Of a DNA stretch of 64,000 nucleotides, positions 58,087-64,000 are shown in pieces; the first letter of the stretch is position 1, and every line of letters starts with the position of its first letter. A program made the position numbers and the translations under genes. The notes beneath the pieces were generated by a model. It searched no databases, had not been told where the DNA came from, and saw only the letters and a list, made by a program, of their open reading frames with translations. The DNA comes from Hermodice carunculata (lineage: Eukaryota > Annelida > Polychaeta > Eunicida > Amphinomidae), in the NCBI GenBank assembly GCA_964020975.1, contig CAXHWN010002684.1, positions 648,932 through 712,931 of the forward strand. Reading direction: 5' to 3'.

Positions 58087-58390
58087 GTAAGTTACGTAAA
58101 TATTTCTTAGAAATAGTAAATTTACTTGTATGCGTTCCTTAAACACTTAGGTATATACACGTACATAGATGGATACAGACAAATCTACTCCTAAATATTT
58201 CTCTGGGGGATACGTTGTTCTTTTAATACCATGCATTGAGGCGTCGATTGTGGCACATTGTGTCGTCTTGAACTAGCAAATTTGTAGATCTATACTTTTT
58301 ACAATTTACCACTGCAGCTTCCAGGTTCACCATGTTAAATAAGTTGCATTATATGAACATAGCTCATGCAGGTGTACAACGTACTTTCAG

Positions 58391-58624
58391 ATTGGACTTG
58401 CTCAACTTGTGAGACAACAGCATACTTCTGTGTCCCTCAACATGATGGCCCGATCATATGCACTTATAAATGAACACTTTACATCTGATCAGTCCGTGCC
58501 GTCTAGAGAGGTATCACTAAATGTTACAACCTTTCCTAGTTGCGACAGTGAATGCCAAGTATGCCACAACGTACATGATCGTTGTACGTTGGGTAAAGTT
58601 TCACGGCTTTCAATATTGATGTGA
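58391..58624 (+). CDS. Candidate terminal exon of the same gene
   Basis: The acceptor CGTACTTTCAG ends at 58390. Two readings exist. Phase 1 gives a short Cys-rich tail (WTCSTCETTAYFCVPQ...) stopping at about 58472-58474. Phase 0 gives a 77-residue frame to TGA 58622-58624 (MARSYALINEHFTSDQSV..., CDSECQVCHNVHDRC). The upstream exon ends in phase 1, favouring the short reading unless another exon lies between. A UTR-like cassette shared with 5.7 and 63.5 kb follows directly, fitting a 3' end here. Confidence 0.35.
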   Translation: MGLAQLVRQQHTSVSLNMMARSYALINEHFTSDQSVPSREVSLNVTTFPSCDSECQVCHNVHDRCTLGKVSRLSILM

Positions 58625-58639
58625 AGAAGCATATGACAC

Positions 58640-58905
58640 TCCTGACTCCTGAAGCCAGTCCTCTTAACCTATGAAATATTCTTCATTAACTACAAACTTT
58701 AGTTATTTCAGAACATATGGGCTTTAACACGTTAACCCCAAAATTGGCCAAATGCAAAGAATATAAAAACGACAGGGTAAGCAAGCAACAGGGTGTTCCC
58801 GACTTGTCAGTCTTCAGAGCTGACAACAAAATAATAAAAAGGTAGGCCTATAGCGTTTCTGTAACCTTTGTGAACCAGGAACATCACAGCAATGCTTTAC
58901 CTCCA
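58640..58905 (+). repeat. Terminal-exon/3'-UTR-like cassette, copy 3
   Basis: 58655-58705 matches 5740-5790 (TATGAAATATTCTTCATT then AACTACAAACTT). 58795-58905 matches 63505-63630 (GACTTGTCAGTC, GATGACAACAA-like, AAATA.TA..AGGT, TATGAACC-like). It follows the candidate terminal exon. Confidence 0.5.
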
Positions 58906-60970
58906 TTATATTATGACAGAAGACTCTTAAACAAAGTAAAATATGCGAGCACTTCACAGTTTTAAGTGTTTACAACATGCCCAAATTCTATCACGTCACT
59001 TCTTAATTAATGCCTTAGGTGAATAGAGGATTGCTCATTTTCTTACCTGTATTCAGAATACTGGACTACTGGTGGTAGAGTATTAAAGTACATGCCTATG
59101 AATGTAAAATGCAAGGTATATTACGAGTGAAAGAATGAATGACTTAAAGTATGCTCATAAAATGTGCATTTTACTTGTCATCTGATTCATGATGGTCTCT
59201 CAGACATTTGCCATAAGTACAAAGGTTGAGATAAAAATGTTGTTATTTTACTCTGTCTTCAATCTTGACAGGCCGGCAGAGTCTATGGTAGAAATAAAAG
59301 CAAACCTTCATAGTTGTTATGACAATAGCTCCAAAGTAACAAAACACAGAACAGCCGGACACTTACAATATATTCACGTCTTTGCAGGCACAATGATACT
59401 ATATATTATTACAAATAATACCTTGATGTCACGCACCTGCATGAAGCTAATTGCTAATGCTAATGAAATTATACACTTTCATATTTACCTATATTAAGTA
59501 CAATCCCAAAGTGAAAAATAAATATACGAACCCTTATTCACCTTATGGAAATATACAGAGACAAAATGTCACGTCAATCTCATCTAAGTAGCAAACAGAT
59601 GGATCCTTCGTTAATACCAAACCGCATTGTGGTGCCTAAACGTACGTCATTTAAAATGTCAAGTTATTTTCTGTTGCATGAGCATGTCATATTTGAACCT
59701 GGCCCTGTGAGCCTCATTGTGAGGGTATATTTGTATTTTAACTTTCATGCCTTTTTACTGTGATTTTGCCTTAGGATTTAACCTAAAATACAAATCACAG
59801 AGTCGTAATTTGGAGTTGACAAACATTAATTGAATCAACTACGCTGTATTATGATGTGGAATTAATATAACTTTGTATACTGAGATTAAAACATTAACTC
59901 AAACAAACATTAATGCATTTCTCAAAACAAGGACTTATTCATACTGCATTACTGGTTCGATTTGCTGATTACTAGGACACATTTTACGCAAGGTCACGTT
60001 GCCGCCTTGCAAGGTATATATATATATAGACCATAAGAAACTTTTCATGTAATTGTTGTCTTCCTCCGCTTTAACGCTTAATTGATCTCGATTATGATAC
60101 TTAAGGTGGAAGGTCTGAAACCGCACCTGTAAATAACCTTTAATCACTTTTTCATATTTTTGGACAGTCTGATACTTTAACTACATGCTCCCAAAAACTC
60201 AGATGTGTGAACATAAAATTTATATGAAATAATTGATCTCTAAACTTTTGTTTACAATGAAAAGTTTAAACAGTGACGGACACATGGCTTTGTTTGCATG
60301 GGCATGATAATGAACCATGTCATTGTTTGCACAGTCATTAGTCCATGACCGCTGGAAACCAATTCAGCTATTGACAAGGGTAACTCACAGGAAACCATTA
60401 GCCATGGAGCTAAGAATGGGCCAGTTCAAACTAATCACTACCATTGTTCTGATTACTTTGAAATTCTCTATTGATGTAAAAACAAATTAGCATAATCCAC
60501 TTACTGGTCCCCAAATATGGAAAACCACATGTGAACCCACACCCAAACAAGCAAAGTTGGTGTTCCCAAGTTAAGAAAGTCCAGATTTAAGCCACAAAAT
60601 ATATTTTTGTTTAGTGACAGCATCACAGAGGTAAAGCTACAAGTTTATTTCACACAATAATTAAAACACAAGACAGAAGAAATGAGTATGTGTCATATTA
60701 CAGCCATAAATGCGTAAGAATTGGCAACTTTTTCTTTCAATGCGATTTTCTCAGAACTGCTTTTTGCTCAACCTCTGCAATTTGTGTCTCGCCTCACAAA
60801 CGTACAAATTGCCCTATCACATTAAAACAAAAATATCATATCCAGGAACGGTTCCCAGGATTTTTTTTCTGACAACCCCTTCCGTGACTTTTGGAGCAAT
60901 TTATAGAAGGAAAATGAACAACCTGTCAGAACCAAGTTTAAAATTTTATAACTTTATTTTTGCTATTTCA
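58906..60970. other. No gene recognised
   Basis: Short open frames only. A polar 73-codon frame at 59545-59763 and an acceptor-like CTTGACAG at about 59264-59271 were noted but lack support. Confidence 0.35.
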
Positions 60971-60971
60971 G

Positions 60972-61102
60972 GACTAACCATTGAATTCGATCCTAGACAT
61001 GGATATATATTTCAAATTTATTCTGATTTCAACTGGAAAAAGAAAACAATTTTGTGTGACTTCTCCGTGAAAAATGTGAAAATCATACCATGTCAGAAAT
61101 AA
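60972..61102 (+). CDS. Candidate terminal exon, 43 residues
   Basis: The acceptor TTTTTGCTATTTCAG ends at 60971; the frame read in phase 1 gives LTIEFDPRHGYIFQIY, SDFNWKKKTILCDFSVKN and a stop at 61100-61102. The composition is protein-like, and the phase agrees with the receptor genes in this window. No domain recognised and no upstream partner exon found. Confidence 0.3.
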
Positions 61103-62579
61103 TGCTATAAAATCTCAAAAAAATCCAATCCTGCAAAAAAAACACTATGGATATAAATCTATGGATATGTTGTAATCAGAAAATATATAGGTTAAATGTA
61201 CTTGTGAAAAAATTAAATGGGTAATTGCGATGCAAAGTTGCCAGTCTCACTGCGCACTAGCTTCACAGCTTCCACCTTAAGTAAGCAGCATGAGTGTGTA
61301 TCCCATTGAATTTATTTCAAATGATAGTAAATATACTTTTTTTCGTAAGTTAACTCTTCAGCTTTCTCACTGTCTATCCTCATCCATAATATATTATGAT
61401 GATTTCACATGGGATTATCTATATCCCTCTGACAAGAAGCATGCCAGATACATTTGTCCATGACATTGTGAAATGCATATGCATCATCCTTATTGATATG
61501 AATTTCTGTTTATCATCCAGTTGAAGTCATTGGCAATTATCTGATTGAACAGCGTCAATAGCATTTGCACTTGCAAGCCGTAAACCTGCGACACAATATG
61601 CCGCCATCAGTGTCACTTGTCGCATCGCTTGTTCAGTCGATTTTAACCTGGTGGAAGGAGAGTGCTGATTGTGTTTTCCTCTGTGTGCATCAGCTCTGAA
61701 AAATGTGAAACTTTACCTGTTGCCTCTTTACTCATCCTTTTTTCCTGGTAGAGAACAGGTTTATCCATTCCAATTGTTATGTTTACCAACTGCATAACAT
61801 TTTATCAGTATATTTCACAGACTTATACTGCTGTCCATATAGGAATTGGTTATAGTTGGATCGGATCCATCCATCACAGAACCTAGCAAGTATGCTTTGT
61901 TTATAACAGAGTACAGTACCCACAGTGCTTGCCGCCATTTCCTCCATGTAAGACAATCACATTACCATACAGAGATCACATCACTATCCCTTGGGAGCTC
62001 TGGAGTCAGATAATCCATTGTTGTTTTTTGGTTATATAGCTACTGAGTGGGCATATAATTTCGATGAGACAGAATAGATGAATATCAAAGCGTCAGAAAT
62101 ACGTTTTCGAAACAATGCCTACAGCACAAGAGCTAAAAACAAAAGTGAATCTTGCAGAAGGTTTCTGAAAAGCAAAGATCAGCCATAAACTAACGTGTGC
62201 AGGCTGAAAGCAGGGATTCACCCATGTGAAGTTGATTACATATCTGGATTAGCTTGCACTGGACACAAAAATCCCTAGGTAGACACGTAATGAGGACTTG
62301 GCAGGAGTGTCAGTGAGAAGATGACCAATGAGGAAAAGTACCCTAGGCCTACTTTCAACGCCGATCTGGCATGCCTTGTTTGTTTACGTTCGTTGTGTGT
62401 ATTCCACGTCACGTGTGCCGTTTAATCAAACATACCACACGCACATTTGTTTTTTCAGATATCAATGCACCACGTCAGTGATGCAGGTGCATCACAATGT
62501 GGTTGTTACAATGTTAGGTCATATGATCTACAAAGTTAATCGTTATTGTCCAACGTACAACGGAAGTGTTTAGAAGGCT
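61103..62579. other. No gene recognised
   Basis: AT-rich sequence; nothing beyond short open frames. Confidence 0.4.
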
Positions 62580-62860
62580 ACAATGACAGTCTACGATCGC
62601 AAAGTTCTTGACTGTAAGCCAGACACAAGAAAACTGGGTAAATTGGATAAATACCCCAGGATGCAAGGGGTAACGTTCCACAGTTTTCCTCCAAAGAAAC
62701 ACAGAAACGACGGGAGTGGTTGAATATGGTGAAAAGACCAGAAGATTAGGAACTGCCAGGCAAATTTGACAAAATTAGTTCAAGACATTTTGTTCGGGGG
62801 GGCGGTAAAGGTCCGACACCAGAAAACCCAATGCCCACGTAATTTCAGTAGAAGAAATGG
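62580..62860 (+). pseudogene. Broken THAP-type zinc-finger domain
   Basis: One frame reads KYPRMQGVTFHSFPPKK and, after a frame change, REWLNMVKRPED then stop, then GKFDKISSRHFVRGGGKG and PTPENPMPT. These match the THAP domain blocks (G-V-x-F-H-x-F-P, W...(V/C)KR.., SS/CSxHF). THAP domains occur in P-element/THAP transposases and in host transcription regulators. The frame change and in-frame stop show this copy is dead. Sequence after it has no recognised transposase core. Confidence 0.6.
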
Positions 62861-63142
62861 ACGATTGCAGAAAAACAACACACAACAAACCGATGGCAGA
62901 ACGGTGTGAGACGTCCGAGGATCGAGTGACCTACCCAGCAACGGAGAAAGGCCAGTTGCGGGGTGCGATCGCTGTGTTGCAGCGGTAGCTCACACTACTA
63001 ACTAATTTGGACCAAAGCTATTTTAACGCGTTTATCCTTGTCAACCAAAGACTTGACATAGTGATCCAACCATGTTATGTGATGTACCCCTATACATGCT
63101 CGCTCAAAGTTACATGGAGTCTAGTGGGAGTGAAACAGTGGC

Positions 63143-63146
<4 letters not shown>

Positions 63147-63231
<85 letters not shown>
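63147..63231. repeat. (AT)n microsatellite
   Basis: About 40 AT units with one GTATA interruption near the right end. Confidence 0.95.
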
Positions 63232-63334
63232 GGGCACTGCCCTCCCCATTGACATGTACAATCGTAAATATGATAATACGCCTCCCGAAGACGGAGCAAT
63301 TTGTAATCGATTAAATAGTTTTAAAAAATGACTT

Positions 63335-63660
63335 ATGTTCATATATTTCCGGCCAACAATGAGGCCAAAGTTAACTACCGTAAAAGGCAAAGATTCCAGT
63401 GTTATCTAAATCTAAACATTCATCTTCCGATAGAATTTTGAAGAAGTAAATTTTTATCACTTGGGCCAAAAATAAGAAACTTAGTAGGCTTGCCACCTTT
63501 TAGTTCTCCTGACTTGTCAGTCAGCTGAGATGACAACAACAAAATATAGTAGGTTTACATCGTTCACGAAATACTTATGAACCTGTTATATAATAGAAAC
63601 ACACTCTACCCCCACTATAACTCTGCCTGGGAACATACACCAAACATCACAGCGTGGCCA
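63335..63660 (+). repeat. Terminal-exon/3'-UTR-like cassette, copy 4
   Basis: The frame starting at 63327 reads MTYVHIFPANNEAKVNYRKR then QRFQCYLNLNIHLPIEF and a stop, aligning with the copies at 5.57 and 21.72 kb. The following DNA matches the 5.84 kb and 58.80 kb copies. It is the longest version, with both the peptide part and the UTR-like part. Confidence 0.5.
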
Positions 63661-64000
63661 ATGAATTACTTATCAAATAACTTGGAAAACAGTGACTCCA
63701 TACCGACCTCTGAAAAGATTTGCACATATATCGTTACAGTGGTATATTCCCATTGACTGGCTATATCTGCATGATAACCCTCAAGATTGCGGTGGCCAGA
63801 ATCGGCATATGAATTTTAAAAGGTTTATATTTTGAAGGGTTTGTCCACTGATTACATAAAAGAAGATTAATGGGGATCTCCAAAAATGTGAACCAAAAAT
63901 TCATAAAACCACGTATGATTGATATGTACATCAGCATATTCCCAAGAAATTTTGGATTAAATTGGTCCACGTGTATGAAAAACACAACACATGTGTGCAT
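63661..64000. other. No gene recognised
   Basis: A minus-strand frame running off the right edge (63761-64000) has no recognisable content. Confidence 0.35.

Overview
This 64 kb window is AT-rich, intron-rich eukaryotic DNA. Single exons end in GT/AG splice signals, and there are many long (AT)n microsatellites. The mobile-element fossils include Mutator-like, mariner, Tc1, Polinton, Gypsy and a Penelope/LINE-type reverse transcriptase. Together these point to a metazoan nuclear genome, most likely a marine invertebrate. Frequent AGGCCTA-type words and the element mix would fit an echinoderm, hemichordate, amphioxus or mollusc; I cannot place it more precisely from sequence alone. Most of the small open frames in the window are chance.

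Layout. 1-1.0 kb: decayed reverse transcriptase element. 2.8-4.9 kb: broken Polinton with capsid and protease remnants. 7.39-26.42 kb: the clearest host gene, a five-exon plus-strand gene for a 371-residue single-pass membrane protein with a signal peptide, two Ig-like domains, a transmembrane helix and a 129-residue acidic tail. All its introns are phase 1 and the exon lengths sum to an exact reading frame. Its 10.6 kb first intron holds nested repeats: an inverted-repeat pair 4.1 kb apart, a ~146 bp tandem array, a ~590 bp duplication with RFX/X-box-like palindromes, and a diverged repeat carrying TGTCAC..GTGACA palindromes.

30.5-44.1 kb: a broken Mutator-like transposase gene in at least five pieces. 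Its first proposed intron contains a nested higher-order array A-B-B-A-B-B-A (A about 0.46 kb, B about 2.1 kb, copies nearly identical). 44.6-45.3 kb: decayed mariner. 45.93-46.85 kb: minisatellite of ~20 bp palindromic units. 49.97-50.87 kb: Gypsy fossil. 53.98-55.51 kb: a structurally complete Tc1-like transposon with perfect 29 bp terminal inverted repeats, TA duplications and an open DD34E transposase. 56.7-58.6 kb: candidate exons of a second, unrecognised host gene. 62.6-62.9 kb: broken THAP domain.

A short terminal-exon/3'-UTR-like cassette recurs in diverged form at 5.5, 21.7, 58.65 and 63.35 kb. This suggests that the locus once carried, or still carries, a tandem family of related genes of which the Ig receptor may be one. 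The points most worth follow-up are this receptor and cassette family, the A-B-B array inside the transposase gene, and the palindrome-bearing intronic repeats.
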